DNA of 64,000 bases from Natrinema amylolyticum (GCF_020515625.1 NZ_JAIWPJ010000002.1:186001-250000); one strand, 5' to 3'; counted from the first letter of the stretch, positions 35,742 through 45,180 are shown. Notes: generated from the letters alone by a model not told the origin. Program-made: numbers and translations.

Positions 35742-35966
35742 CGGCCGCGGTTCGCCGGTCGGACCTCGATCGCCGTCAGCGGTGTCATCCCGATCGTTCT
35801 CGCCGAACTCCTCTGGGTCGGTTTCCCGGCGACCGCGGCCTGGGCGGTCGGCCTCCTGGTCGGCGCGAACCTCCTCGTGACTGGCCTCTCGATGATGACC
35901 GTCGCTCTCGCCGCCCGCTCGATCGATGACGTGGCCCCGCCCGCGACCGAATCTCGCGGCGCGTGA
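35742..35966 (+). pseudogene. 3' remnant of an HdeD-like (DUF308) membrane protein gene
   Basis: This open frame begins right after an in-frame TAA at 35739 and has no start codon before the membrane segments. It encodes two hydrophobic helices (GVIPIVLAELLWVGFPATAA and WAVGLLVGANLLVTG, MMTVALAAR) and a polar tail. The LLW-GFP and WA-GLLVG patterns match the last repeat of HdeD/DUF308 proteins, which are normally about 190 residues with six helices. The upstream helices are absent in all frames nearby, so this looks like a truncated relic. Confidence 0.55.
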
Positions 35967-36091
35967 TCTCGTTTCGGCCCCGCTATCCGAACCGTCAGCA
36001 GTCCGTTTTCGATCACCGACCGCGCCGACGCCGAGTCACGATTCCGGATCCGCCGACGGGCGACCGATCCGAGTCACCGACCAGTCGCAAC

Positions 36092-36118
36092 TATTTTAAT
36101 AATTTAGGCATCCCTAAA
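36092..36118 (+). promoter_or_regulatory. TATA box plus metal-regulator-type palindrome
   Basis: TATTTTAATAA (36092-36102) runs into TTTAGG-CATC-CCTAAA (36103-36118), a perfect 6+6 inverted repeat with a 4-base spacer. TTAGG/CCTAA half sites are typical of DtxR/IdeR-type metal regulators. The palindrome lies between TATA and the predicted transcription start (about 36121), where a bound repressor would block RNA polymerase. The downstream gene is itself a DtxR-like regulator, so autoregulation is likely. Confidence 0.65.
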
Positions 36119-36122
36119 ACGT

Positions 36123-36254
36123 ATGGAAGACGATCCGCCGGGGGATCGCCGGTCGACGCGGCCGTCAGTCGCGTCGTCGCTCGTCTCCCGTCTCGACGCG
36201 TTTCGCGAGGACCGCCAGCGACCCGGCCGCGACCGCTGCACTCGAGACGGATGA
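36123..36254 (+). CDS. 43-codon leader ORF overlapping the DtxR-like gene
   Basis: ATG 36123 lies about 26 bases after the TATA box, where a leaderless message would start. It opens 43 codons (MEDDPPGDRRSTRPSVAS...) that end in TGA overlapping the next ATG as ATGA. The frame therefore fills almost the whole leader of the regulator mRNA. Third positions are mostly G/C, but the peptide is Arg-rich and unlike known families. It may serve as a leader peptide for translational coupling. Protein product is uncertain. Confidence 0.4.
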   Translation: MEDDPPGDRRSTRPSVASSLVSRLDAFREDRQRPGRDRCTRDG

Positions 36255-36688
36255 CGGACGCGTCCCAGTACCTGCTCGTGTGCTATCTCGCCGCCCGAGA
36301 CGGCGGCGAGCCGGTCTCGCCGGGACACGTCGCGGACGAACTCGACCGATCGCCGGCGGTCGCGACGGAGACCCTTCAGCGACTCGAGACGCGGGGCTAT
36401 CTCACCTACGAACCGTACGACGGAGCGACGCTCACCGCGCAGGGACGGGAGACGGCCGCCGACCTGTACGAGACCTACGTGGTCCTGTCGACGTTCTTCC
36501 GGGACGTGCTCGAGCTCGAGGACCCCGACCGGGAGGCGATGGCGCTCGCGGGGAGCGTCAGCTCCCTCGTCGCCAATCGCGTCGCCGAAACGCTCCTCGA
36601 GGCCGAGGACGGCGAATCCGCCGACGTTTCGACCCTATCGTCTCCGATCGCGAGCGAGCGTTCGAGAAGCCGAGAAGAGAACGGGTAG
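36251..36688 (+). CDS. DtxR/MntR-like metal-dependent transcription regulator
   Basis: A 145-residue protein. The N-terminal winged helix is clear (QYLLVCYLAARDGGEPVSPG, VATETLQRLETRGYLTYEPY, LTAQGRETAADLY), followed by the short helical dimerisation region with acidic metal-ligand candidates (FFRDVLELEDPDREAMALAG). There is no SH3-like C-terminal domain. It would bind Fe2+ or Mn2+ and repress uptake genes. No in-frame start exists between the leader ATG and 36251, so ATG 36251 is secure. Upstream palindrome suggests autoregulation. dpsA is the convergent neighbour, fitting an iron theme. Confidence 0.75.
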   Translation: MTDASQYLLVCYLAARDGGEPVSPGHVADELDRSPAVATETLQRLETRGYLTYEPYDGATLTAQGRETAADLYETYVVLSTFFRDVLELEDPDREAMALAGSVSSLVANRVAETLLEAEDGESADVSTLSSPIASERSRSREENG

Positions 36689-36735
36689 AGAGTGCGATCG
36701 GCCCGACAGGGCGGACCCTGCCGAGCGATCGGCCG

Positions 36736-37281
36736 TCAGTTTGTCGCCGACTCGAGGACGAGCGTGTCGTCTTCGAGGTAGTGTTCGATGTGGTGGGCGT
36801 GCTCCTCGATGGTGGTGAGCTGCTCGCGGAGCATCTGGGCGGTCGCGTGGTCGCCGAGGTTCTCGGCGAGTTCGATGTGCTGGCGGTTGCTCTCGATGAT
36901 GTCGCCCATCATCTCGAGGTCGTTGGCGAGCGACGTCCGGATGTCGTAGACGTCCTCGTCCTCGGGCTCGACGGTGGCCTTCTCGGCCAGCGTCGTCATG
37001 TTCGCGTGCGGAACGCCGCCGAGCGCCTGGAGCCGTTCGGCGAGATCGTCGGCGGCGTCTTCGACGTCCTCGTAGACCTCCTGGAGGAAGACGTGGATGT
37101 CGAGGAACTCCGCACCTTCGACGTTCCAGTGGTGCTTGTGGAGCTGGTGGTAGAGGACGTACGAGTCCGCGAGGTCGCGGTTTAGCGCCTCGATGATCTG
37201 TTCGGCCTTCTCGGACTCGAGCCTGAGCGCGTTCTCTTCGACGGTACCGGCTTCCTGTTGGACGGTCTTCTGCGTGTTCAT
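36736..37281 (-). CDS. dpsA: DNA-protecting ferritin-like protein DpsA
   Basis: A 181-residue Dps protein. The ferroxidase region is visible: YHQLHKHHWNVEG (His45-His51), then FLDIHVFLQEVYEDVEDAAD with Asp/Glu ligands. It forms 12-subunit cages that oxidise and store iron and shield DNA from peroxide. A His-rich EEHAHHIEHYLEDD C-terminus follows. The start is ATG 37281 (MNTQKTVQQE). TTATAT at 37310-37315 is about 31 bases upstream, with a further very AT-rich block to 37340. Haloarchaeal dpsA is normally iron/peroxide-responsive; the regulator next door is a candidate. Confidence 0.93.
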   Translation of the reverse strand: MNTQKTVQQEAGTVEENALRLESEKAEQIIEALNRDLADSYVLYHQLHKHHWNVEGAEFLDIHVFLQEVYEDVEDAADDLAERLQALGGVPHANMTTLAEKATVEPEDEDVYDIRTSLANDLEMMGDIIESNRQHIELAENLGDHATAQMLREQLTTIEEHAHHIEHYLEDDTLVLESATN

Positions 37282-37309
37282 CACGGTAGAGAGATGGGGT
37301 CGCTCCCAC

Positions 37310-37340
37310 ATATAACTTTTCAATTTAATTATATTTTTTC
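37310..37340 (-). promoter_or_regulatory. AT-rich dpsA promoter region
   Basis: Thirty-one bases of nearly pure A/T in a GC-rich genome. TTATAT (37310-37315) is about 31 bases before the ATG, and a second TATA-like AAATATAATTAAA lies farther up. The remaining 37341-37542 holds no recognisable gene. Confidence 0.55.
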
Positions 37341-37542
37341 GTGCGACCTAAACCTCGGTCGCGGCCGATTCGATGACGGCGCGTCCGGTCGGCTGCGCGT
37401 CTGCAGTGATGGTTCGAGTCTACTACCGTCCGCTCGACTCACCGCGTCGGCGGTCAGAATACGTCATCGATCGAGGGGGTTCGAACGGCGAGTCCGCGTC
37501 GGGTCCGACCCGAGGGACGGGTCTGCAAAAACCCGGCCCTCG

Positions 37543-39234
37543 TCACTCGCCGAAGACGGAGGTGAAGAACTTCCGTTCGGCCGTCCGGAGGTGCTGGTTG
37601 AACGTCGCCGGTGCGATCCCCAGCCGCTCGGCGATCTCCTCGCCGGTGCTGCCCCGTGGCCAGTCGAAGTAGCCGGCGAAGTAGGCCGTCTCGAGCGCCG
37701 CTCGCTGTTTCTCGGTCAGGTCCTCCTCGAGGACCGACGACGAGCCGGCGTCGCTACGGTCGCTGCGTTCGGTGGTCCGCTGGGCGAGATAGGTGACGTC
37801 GTCGCGCTGGGACCTGATGAGTTCGATCATCTGGCGGGTGTCCCGGCCGCGCGGGAGTTCGACGACGAACCGGAACTCGCCACCGACGATCGTCGCCGAC
37901 GCGACGCGACCGCCGTGGGTGGCGATCGTCTCGAACAGCGAGACGGCCGCGGGTGCGACGAGTTCGAACTGGAGTTCGTCGCGCCTGACCGAGAGGAATC
38001 GGACGTCGCCGATCCCGTCGGTCCGCTCGATGGCGTCGGCGAACGCCTCCTGCGAGACGCCCTGTGCCGAGCCGTATGCCAGCAGCGCCTCGTCGCCGCC
38101 GACCAGTTGTTCGACCTCGATCGTACACTCCTCGGTCGCGGAGAGTTCGATCAGCTCCTCGGCCATCGACTCGACGCGGAACTCGAGTTCGACGACGGCG
38201 TCGCTGACCAGCGCGTCCTTCCGTTCGAGCGCAGTGATCGCGTGGGCGACGACGTCGCCGACCCGGGAGAGGACGCCGGCCTCGGGCCCCTCGAACGCCT
38301 GCGGTGACGACGAGTAGACGTTCAACACGCCGTAGACGAGGTCTTCGTGGACGATCGGGATCGCCGCCGACGACCGGTAGTCGCGAGCGCGCGCCTGCTC
38401 CTGCCACGGCTCGAACTCGGGGTTCGTCTGGATATCGCTCATGACCTGGACCTGCCCGGTTCGTATCGCCGTTCCCGAGGGTCCCTGCCCGGCCTCGTCG
38501 TTTTCGTCGGCGGAGACGTCGATCTCGTCGAGATAGCCGTCCTCGACGCCGGCCGCCGCCTTCGGGACGACGCGGTCGCTGCCAGGATTGACCCCACCGA
38601 TCCACGCGAATCGGTAGGCGTCGGACTCGGCGAGGCGCTCACAGACCTCCTGTTCGAGTTCCGCCCGCGTTTCGGTCGTGATCACCGCGTGGGTGATGTC
38701 GTGGACGATCCGGTTGAGCCGGTTGAGCGCCTCGAGGTGTTCGCGCTGCTGGCGGCGCTCTCGCTCCTGTCTGGCGCGTTCGATCGCGTGGTGGATCGTC
38801 CGCACCAGCAGTTCGCTCGTCACTTCGTCTTTGACGAGGAAGTCCTGAGCCCCGCGTTGGATCGCCTCGACGCCGACCTGCTGGTCGCGGACGCCCGTCA
38901 GGACGACGATCGGCGTCTCGCCGGTCTCCTCGTGGACCCGATCGAGGGTCGTCAGCCCCTCGCTATCGGGGAGGTTCAGATCGAGCAAGACGATGTCGGT
39001 GGACTCGGACTCGGCCGTCTCGAGCCCCTCCTCGAGGCGCGTCGCCCGCGAAATCTCCGGCGTCTGCCCGGTCGATTTGACGGGGCTGACTCGCTGGGCG
39101 AGCTCTTCGGTGTCCCGGAGCATCTCCTCGATCAGTCGGGCGTCGCCGGGGTTGTCCTCGATGAGGAGGATGCGAAGCGTGTCGGCGGTCTCGGCGTCCC
39201 GCTCGCCCTCGGTCTGGACGTCCGTCTCGCTCAT
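37543..39234 (-). CDS. receiver-GAF-HTH-10 (bat-type) response regulator
   Basis: A 563-residue protein that joins a two-component receiver (phosphoacceptor Asp85 in [10 protein letters not shown], residues about 20-150) to a GAF domain (about 180-350) and a bat-type effector with HTH-10 (LTEKQRAALETAYFAGYFDW, then PATFNQHLRTAE at the C-terminus). It would activate promoters on phosphorylation. The start ATG 39234 overlaps the stop of the upstream receiver gene by one base (TGATG), so translation is coupled. It is the output end of the kinase operon 39234-42975. Confidence 0.9.
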   Translation of the reverse strand: MSETDVQTEGERDAETADTLRILLIEDNPGDARLIEEMLRDTEELAQRVSPVKSTGQTPEISRATRLEEGLETAESESTDIVLLDLNLPDSEGLTTLDRVHEETGETPIVVLTGVRDQQVGVEAIQRGAQDFLVKDEVTSELLVRTIHHAIERARQERERRQQREHLEALNRLNRIVHDITHAVITTETRAELEQEVCERLAESDAYRFAWIGGVNPGSDRVVPKAAAGVEDGYLDEIDVSADENDEAGQGPSGTAIRTGQVQVMSDIQTNPEFEPWQEQARARDYRSSAAIPIVHEDLVYGVLNVYSSSPQAFEGPEAGVLSRVGDVVAHAITALERKDALVSDAVVELEFRVESMAEELIELSATEECTIEVEQLVGGDEALLAYGSAQGVSQEAFADAIERTDGIGDVRFLSVRRDELQFELVAPAAVSLFETIATHGGRVASATIVGGEFRFVVELPRGRDTRQMIELIRSQRDDVTYLAQRTTERSDRSDAGSSSVLEEDLTEKQRAALETAYFAGYFDWPRGSTGEEIAERLGIAPATFNQHLRTAERKFFTSVFGE

Positions 39235-39695
39235 CACTTATCGACCTCCGGCGGGAGCCGCACGACCGAGAACCAGAACTTCTCGAAGGCCCGGACCGTC
39301 TCGATGAACTCGTCGGGATCGACCGGCTTCGTGAGGTAGGCGTTGGCGTGGAGCTCGTAGGACTTGACGATGTCTTCCTCCGCCCGCGAACTCGTCAGGA
39401 CGATCACCGGGATCGATCGCAGCGCCGGATCGTCTTTGAGCTCCTCTAAGACCTCTTCGCCGTCCTTGCCGGGCAGATTGAGGTCTAAGAGGACGAGATC
39501 CGGCCGCGGTGCGTCGGCGTACGGGTCGCGCTGTGAGAGGAAGTCGAGCGCCTCGGTCCCGTCGGAGACGACGTGCAAGTCGTTCTCGATCCGCCCCTGT
39601 TTGAACGCCTCCTTGGTCAGGCGGACGTCACCGGGGTTGTCCTCGACGAGCAGGATCTGTGCCGGCTCGGCTCGGGGGCTGTCTGGCTTACTCAT
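39234..39695 (-). CDS. stand-alone receiver protein (Rcp1-like)
   Basis: A 153-residue single-domain response regulator: acidic pair in LLVEDNPGD, phosphoacceptor Asp71 in [12 protein letters not shown], Thr in [10 protein letters not shown], and Lys in [11 protein letters not shown]. The form matches small receivers paired with phytochrome-like or PAS kinases. ATG 39695 overlaps the kinase stop by eight bases, and its own stop overlaps the next start, so the three genes are translationally coupled. It probably works as a phosphate shuttle or sink between the kinase and the bat-type regulator. Confidence 0.93.
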   Translation of the reverse strand: MSKPDSPRAEPAQILLVEDNPGDVRLTKEAFKQGRIENDLHVVSDGTEALDFLSQRDPYADAPRPDLVLLDLNLPGKDGEEVLEELKDDPALRSIPVIVLTSSRAEEDIVKSYELHANAYLTKPVDPDEFIETVRAFEKFWFSVVRLPPEVDK

Positions 39696-42600
39696 CGGTC
39701 GGGAAATCCGCGTCGGTCGCACCGTCGTCGCCCTCGAGGGGTGTCGCCGTCTCCGGGACGGCCGGCAGTTCGACCGTGAACGTCGATCCCTCGCCGGGGT
39801 CGGAGGCGACGGTGATCTCGCCGTCGTGGCGCTCGGTGATGCGTTGACAGAGCGCGAGCCCGATACCGGTTCCGGCGTACTCCTCGTGGCTGTGAAGGCG
39901 ATCGAACACCTGGAAGATGCGATCCGCATCGCTCGGCTCGATCCCGATCCCCCGATCGCGAACTGAAATCATCCATTTTGCGTCTGTTTTCTCGGCGAAT
40001 ACGGATATACGTGGGGTTCCGTCTCCCGAATAGGTAATCGCGTTATCGAGCAGGTTCTGGAACAGCTGGCGGAGCTGGCCCGGATCGCCGTACACCTGTG
40101 GGAGTGAGTCGACCGTAATTTCGGCATCGGTCTCGTCGATCCGCACCTCGAGGTCGGCCAGCACGTCCGCGAGGACGGTCTCGCAGTCGACGGGCCGGAA
40201 CGAATCGCCCTGCGTATCGACTCGCGAGTACTGGAGCAGACCATCGATCATCTCCTGCATCCGGTCGGCACCGTCGACCGCGAACTCGATGAACTCCTCG
40301 GCGTCGTCGTCGAGCGCGTCGGCGTACCGCCGCTCGACGAGCGTGAGATAGCTCGAGATCATTCGTAACGGCTCCTGCAGGTCGTGTGAGGCCGCGTAGG
40401 CGAACTGCTCGAGGCGCTGGTTGGACTCCTCGAGGTCGTCGACGAGTGCCTCGAGTTTGCGCTGGGACTCTCGCTGGTCGGTCACGTCCCGACCGATCCC
40501 GGTGACGACGGGGTCCCCGTCGGGATTCTCGAGCGTCGACGCGATGAACTCGTAGGGGACTTCGGCTCCGTCTTTCGTCCGTATCGTCGCTTCCACTCGC
40601 GTATGGCCCGTTTCGAAGGCGTCCCCGATCGCGGTCGCGACCCTGTTCGCGTCCTCGTCTTCGAAAAACTCCAGTGCGTGCATCGACTCGACCTCGGCGT
40701 TCGTATAGCCCGTTACCTCGGTGAGGGTCTTGTTCCACCGTTTGAGGTCCCCCGTCTCGTCGAGCACGTAGAACAAGTCATCGACCGCGTCGAGGACGTC
40801 GTCGGTGAACTCCTTGAACCGCTCGAGACGCGCTTCCCGCTCGCGCAGTTGGCGCTGTTTCGCCTTGACCTCGGTCACGTCTTGCACCATGAGCATCCCG
40901 GCGAACACGTCGCCTCGGTCGTCTTCGACCGGCAACGTGTGGGCCGTCCACTCGCGGTCGTGCATGGCGAACTCGAACGAGCGATGCTCGCCCGCGAGCG
41001 CGGCCCGGAAGTTCGATTCGAACGTCTCGCGCGTCTCGCCCTCGTAGCGCTCTTGGACCGTTTGTCCGACGAACTCCGAGACGGAGAGGTCGATCTCGTC
41101 GAGGATCTCGCCGCCGGCGAGCGTGTACTCCATCTCCTCGTCGAACAGCGCGACGAGCCCGTTGGGGAACTGCTCGACCAGCGTCCGGTAGCGCCACTCG
41201 CTCTCCTCTAAGTCGCGCTGGCGGGCCCGTCGCTCGAGTTCGTAGCTGACCCACTGGGTCGAGAGTTCGACGAACGACCGCTCTGCCGGAGTGAACGGCT
41301 CCGATCGGGACGACTCGTCCTCGAAACAGAGGGTCCCGTAGGGTTCGCCGTCGACGATGATCCGTCCGCCCATATACGAGTCGAGCCCCCACTCATCGTA
41401 GGCGTCCTCGCTGACCCCGTGCTCGACCGGTGAGTCGGTAAACGCGAGCAGGTCGTCGGATTCGACGGTCTGCTTGCAGTAAGCGGTCGATAGCGGCATC
41501 ACTTCTCCCGGCTGGAGCCCGTCGATGCCGCCGGTCGCGTGTGTCACCTCGAAGCGGTCCTCGGCCTCGTCGATCCGGGCCAGAAAGCCGCCCTCGAGCC
41601 CGAGCCGCTCGCGGCCGAGCGCGAGCAGGTCGTCGATCTTCTCATCGAAGCTCGGCTCGCTGTCGGCGGTGATCGCGTAGAGCCGCTGTAAGGTCCGGTT
41701 CGTCTCCGCCAATTCTCGTTCGGTCTCGTTGCGCTCGGTGACGTCCTGAAAGTAGACCGACAGTCCCGTCTCGGAGGGATAGGCGTGGACCTCGTACCAC
41801 GCGTCGAGCGGCGGGAAGTACTCCTCGAAACTGGTCGGCTCCTGCGCGTCCATCGCCCGTCGATACTCCGTCTCGAACGTCGACCCCACGGCGGCCGGGA
41901 ACGCGTCCCAGACGTTCTCACCGAGCAGCCCCTGGCCGTCGGGATCGATCAGTTCTCGCGCTCGCCCGTTGACGTACGTGAAATTCCACTCCGAATCGAG
42001 CCCGAAGAAGGCGTCCGTGACGCGGTCGAACGTCGTCTCGAGTTCCGTCTCGAGGCGTTTGCGTTCGGTGACGTCCTCGACGGCGAAGACGGCGCTGGTC
42101 ACCTCGCCGTTCTTGGTCTCCAGTGGCGAACCGTTGATCGAGAGCCAGACGCGGCTCCCGTCCGGTCGCCGAACGTTCATTTCATGGTCGAAGACGTCCG
42201 TCCCGGTATCGATGACTCGCTCGAACGGCAGTTCGTCCGCGGGAATGGGCTCGCCGGTCTCGCCTCTGGCGTCCCAGCAGGGATCGTCGGCGGAGAGCGC
42301 GGTGATCTCCGTCCGCGTTCGGCCGAAGATCTCCGCGGCGCGCTCGTTGGCGAACGCGATGCCACCGTCGGCGTCGACGACGGTGATTCCCGTCGGACTC
42401 GTTTCGACGATACCGTTCGCGACCGCATCGTTTGCCGGCCCCTGTCGCCGCGCTCGGTAATTCTCGATCGCCGCTGCGAGGAGGGCCGCGACGCTTTCGA
42501 CGAACTCGATCTCGTGCTCGGCGAACTCCCGGTCGCCCGTCGTTCGGACGCCGAACGCTCCCCAGGGGTCGGCCGGTGAGCCGATACCGACGCCGAGTAC

Positions 42601-42975
42601 GCCGGCATCGTCGTGCTCGGCGAGCGCTGACGCGTTGCGACTCCGCTCGTCGGGGTCACGGGTGACGACGACCGGCGCTGCGGATTCGAGCGCCCGGCCG
42701 ACCCACGAATCGGTATCGGCGGGGAGCGTCGCCGAACCCGCCGCGTTCCCGTCTCGGCCGACGCCCGCACGTCGCACCGCCGTGTCGCCGTCCGGACGCA
42801 GTTCGAGGACCGAGCAGGCGTCGACCTCGAGCACGCTCCGGACGATACCGGCCGCGTCGGTCAGCAGATTGTCGAGATCGCTCGACTCCAGAGCGGTCCG
42901 GCCGAGCTCGGCGACGGCTTCCTGACACCGGATCCGAGAGCGAGGAGTATCTGACGAAGAATCGGCGGCAGCCAT
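39688..42975 (-). CDS. multi-sensor PAS/GAF histidine kinase
   Basis: A 1095-residue soluble kinase. Rough order: GAF 15-175, PAS 185-310, PAS 315-430, GAF 440-590, PAS 600-725, PAS 735-855, HisKA with His864 ([19 protein letters not shown]), and an ATPase domain 970-1075 with N box ([16 protein letters not shown]), [11 protein letters not shown] and GTGIGLALC. The SHDLQEPL motif places it in the phytochrome-like kinase group that pairs with Rcp1 receivers. The second GAF has Cys and His residues but no obvious bilin site. ATG 42975 (MAAADSSSD) was chosen over a long arginine-rich upstream frame. Confidence 0.92.
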   Translation of the reverse strand: MAAADSSSDTPRSRIRCQEAVAELGRTALESSDLDNLLTDAAGIVRSVLEVDACSVLELRPDGDTAVRRAGVGRDGNAAGSATLPADTDSWVGRALESAAPVVVTRDPDERSRNASALAEHDDAGVLGVGIGSPADPWGAFGVRTTGDREFAEHEIEFVESVAALLAAAIENYRARRQGPANDAVANGIVETSPTGITVVDADGGIAFANERAAEIFGRTRTEITALSADDPCWDARGETGEPIPADELPFERVIDTGTDVFDHEMNVRRPDGSRVWLSINGSPLETKNGEVTSAVFAVEDVTERKRLETELETTFDRVTDAFFGLDSEWNFTYVNGRARELIDPDGQGLLGENVWDAFPAAVGSTFETEYRRAMDAQEPTSFEEYFPPLDAWYEVHAYPSETGLSVYFQDVTERNETERELAETNRTLQRLYAITADSEPSFDEKIDDLLALGRERLGLEGGFLARIDEAEDRFEVTHATGGIDGLQPGEVMPLSTAYCKQTVESDDLLAFTDSPVEHGVSEDAYDEWGLDSYMGGRIIVDGEPYGTLCFEDESSRSEPFTPAERSFVELSTQWVSYELERRARQRDLEESEWRYRTLVEQFPNGLVALFDEEMEYTLAGGEILDEIDLSVSEFVGQTVQERYEGETRETFESNFRAALAGEHRSFEFAMHDREWTAHTLPVEDDRGDVFAGMLMVQDVTEVKAKQRQLREREARLERFKEFTDDVLDAVDDLFYVLDETGDLKRWNKTLTEVTGYTNAEVESMHALEFFEDEDANRVATAIGDAFETGHTRVEATIRTKDGAEVPYEFIASTLENPDGDPVVTGIGRDVTDQRESQRKLEALVDDLEESNQRLEQFAYAASHDLQEPLRMISSYLTLVERRYADALDDDAEEFIEFAVDGADRMQEMIDGLLQYSRVDTQGDSFRPVDCETVLADVLADLEVRIDETDAEITVDSLPQVYGDPGQLRQLFQNLLDNAITYSGDGTPRISVFAEKTDAKWMISVRDRGIGIEPSDADRIFQVFDRLHSHEEYAGTGIGLALCQRITERHDGEITVASDPGEGSTFTVELPAVPETATPLEGDDGATDADFPTDE

Positions 42976-43177
42976 AGTACGATCCAAAACGCGATCAGAC
43001 GGTGTAAACCTAGCGCCGGACCCTCTCGAAACGAACGCTCGCGTCGCGGTGACGGTCGGGATCAGTGATCGATCGTGATTCCTCGAGTTCGGACCGGTGC
43101 AGACGCGACGACTCGAGGGCCGACCCGACGCGACGCGATTGCGTGGTTTCCGACGGTTCCGAACGGAGCGTGATACG

Positions 43178-44047
43178 TCAGTCGGTCGCTCGCAGTCGAA
43201 TCGTGATTCCGTCCGGATCCGTGCATTCGATGCCGTCGCCGTCGTCGTCGGCAGTGACCGAGACGCCGTCATCGATCAACCGCTCCCGGATCGCATCGAT
43301 CGCGTCCGCGTCCGGCACGAGGAGTTCGAACCACTCGAGCCCCAGGCCGTCGGCCGGCGTCGACCGCTCACCCCACGTGTTCACCCCGATGTGATGGTGA
43401 TAGCCGCCCGCCGCGAAGAAGCACGCGCCCGGCGCGAACGACATCGACACGTCGAATCCCAGCGTCTCCGCGTAGAACGAGCGCGCCGCCTCGAGCGAGG
43501 ACACCTCGAGATGGACGTGGCCGAGGGTCGTTCCGTCGGGTACCAGTTGCGGGCCGTTCGAACCCGTCCCGTCGTCGGCCGCGGCTGCGAGATCGGCGAG
43601 GTCGAGCGGACCCCCGGCAGCCCGGATCGAGCCGTCCTCGGTCCGCGGCCACGCGTCCCGCGGTCGATCGCGGTAGATCTCGACGCCGTTGCCCTCGGGA
43701 TCGGTACAGTACAGCGCCTCGCTGACGCCGTGGTCGGAGGCTCCCTCGAGGCTCCAGCGGTCGCGAATCCGCGCCAGTGCGCTCCCCAGCGCCTCGCGCG
43801 AGGGGACCCTGAACGCGTTGTGATAGAGCCCGGTCTCTCGCTCGCCGCGCTGCTCGGTGCTCGGGTCCTCGAGCAACTCGAGTAGCGGCGTCTCGCCGGT
43901 GCCGAGCGTCGCCCTCGTCTCGTCTCGGTTCCGGACGCGGAGGCCGACGATGTCGCGATAGAATTCGATCATCGCCGCCCGGTCGGCGACGGAGAGTGCG
44001 GTCCGACCGGGGCGAGTCTCGTCCGGAAGCGCCGGGGATCGGCTCAT
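43178..44047 (-). CDS. glyoxalase-fold (VOC) catechol-2,3-dioxygenase-like protein
   Basis: A 289-residue protein with two VOC halves (residues about 15-125 and 170-285). Metal ligands are visible as GLYHNAF and 'GVEIYRDRP' in the first half, and GHVHLEVSSL, YHHHIGVNTW and GLEWFEL in the second. The pattern matches the CatE/extradiol dioxygenase subgroup common in haloarchaea. It may act on a ring-opening or glyoxalase-like substrate that cannot be told from sequence. It sits between the kinase operon and the Orc1/Cdc6 gene. Confidence 0.82.
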   Translation of the reverse strand: MSRSPALPDETRPGRTALSVADRAAMIEFYRDIVGLRVRNRDETRATLGTGETPLLELLEDPSTEQRGERETGLYHNAFRVPSREALGSALARIRDRWSLEGASDHGVSEALYCTDPEGNGVEIYRDRPRDAWPRTEDGSIRAAGGPLDLADLAAAADDGTGSNGPQLVPDGTTLGHVHLEVSSLEAARSFYAETLGFDVSMSFAPGACFFAAGGYHHHIGVNTWGERSTPADGLGLEWFELLVPDADAIDAIRERLIDDGVSVTADDDGDGIECTDPDGITIRLRATD

Positions 44048-44118
44048 ACGTTTCCTACGGGAGTGTGCCTCGTAAGTGGCTCTTTCGGCCGCCGCGGGGA
44101 CTGGGGGCCGAGTCGTCG

Positions 44119-45147
44119 TTACTGTTCACCGCGTTTTTCACCGGTCTCGTCGACGAGCCGATAGGTCCGCCCGCGACGCTCGCCGACGGCCTCGATCAGG
44201 TCGTAGTGGACCATCTTCGTCAGGTAATTGCGAAGCGTCCGCCTCGTTTTCGGCTCCTCGACGCGGCGCTCGTACGCCGCGTAGAGGTCGCCGGGTTCGA
44301 TCTCGCCCGCCTCGGCGATCACGTCGTACAGCACCCGCTGGTGTTCGATCAGCCCCTCGACCGTCTTCCGGCGGATCGCCGTCCGCGCGTCCGGGATCGC
44401 CGCCTCGATGATTCCGTCAGTGATCGATTCCACTCCCCGTCGTTCCGCACGGCGAGCGGCCGACCGGAGGATCCCGATTCCCACGCGGGCGTCGCCCGAG
44501 GCCGCGTCGGCGATCGTTCGCAACTGCGCGTCGGCCACGACTCCCGGCTCGAGGGCTTTCTCCGCCCGCTCGCCGAGAATCGCGGTGAGTTCGTCGGTGC
44601 CGTAGCGATCGAACCGGACGCGGGTCCCGGCGCGGAGCCGCGACCGAACGCGGTCGTCGAAGCCCGCGAACAGCTCTACCTCGCGGTTGGCGATCAACAC
44701 GGGCGAGACGTGGGGCAACCGATGAAGGTCGTACAGCGCGGCCGTCTCCTCTAACTGGTCGACCTCGTCCAGAATCGCGACGATCGGCCCGTCGTCCGCC
44801 CGGGAAAGCCGCTCGAACAGTTCGTCTTTCGGCGTCGATCGATGGACGCCGACTGCCCGATCGATCGCCTCGAGGACGCTGCAGAGCACCCGAAACCGCG
44901 TGTATTCCTGCCAGCAGTTGACGTAGGCGACCCGGACCGTCGGCTCCCGCTCGCACAGCTGGGCGAGCGCGTAGCGAGCGATACAGGTCTTGCCGACGCC
45001 CGTCGGTCCGAACAGGAAGGCCGGATTCGGCCGCCCGTCGGACAGCAGCGGCTCGAGGCTCTCCGAGAGGAGGGTCACCTCGTCGTGGCGGTGGACCACC
45101 TCGCTGGGCACGAAATCCTCGCGCAGGACGCGGCCGTCGACGATCAC
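44119..45147 (-). CDS. Orc1/Cdc6-family replication initiator (short form)
   Basis: A 342-residue AAA+ protein. Walker A is GPTGVGKT (residues 47-54), Walker B is VAILDEVDQL, sensor 1 is the LIANRE segment, and the C-terminal winged helix includes RRTLRNYLTKMVHYDLIEAV. Family members bind origins and load the MCM helicase, though many haloarchaeal copies are accessory. The GTG start at 45147 (MIVDGRVLREDFVP) fits other members and a TATA element 28 bases upstream; an ATG 99 bases further upstream would precede that promoter. The intergenic stretch upstream is unusually long. Confidence 0.9.
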   Translation of the reverse strand: MIVDGRVLREDFVPSEVVHRHDEVTLLSESLEPLLSDGRPNPAFLFGPTGVGKTCIARYALAQLCEREPTVRVAYVNCWQEYTRFRVLCSVLEAIDRAVGVHRSTPKDELFERLSRADDGPIVAILDEVDQLEETAALYDLHRLPHVSPVLIANREVELFAGFDDRVRSRLRAGTRVRFDRYGTDELTAILGERAEKALEPGVVADAQLRTIADAASGDARVGIGILRSAARRAERRGVESITDGIIEAAIPDARTAIRRKTVEGLIEHQRVLYDVIAEAGEIEPGDLYAAYERRVEEPKTRRTLRNYLTKMVHYDLIEAVGERRGRTYRLVDETGEKRGEQ

Positions 45148-45171
45148 ACCGGATCGGTTCGGTCTCGGTGC

Positions 45172-45178
45172 TATTAAA
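45172..45178 (-). promoter_or_regulatory. TATA element of the Orc1/Cdc6 gene
   Basis: TTTAATA on the minus strand is centred 28 bases before GTG 45147. This supports a leaderless GTG start. Confidence 0.55.
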
Positions 45179-45180
45179 CG

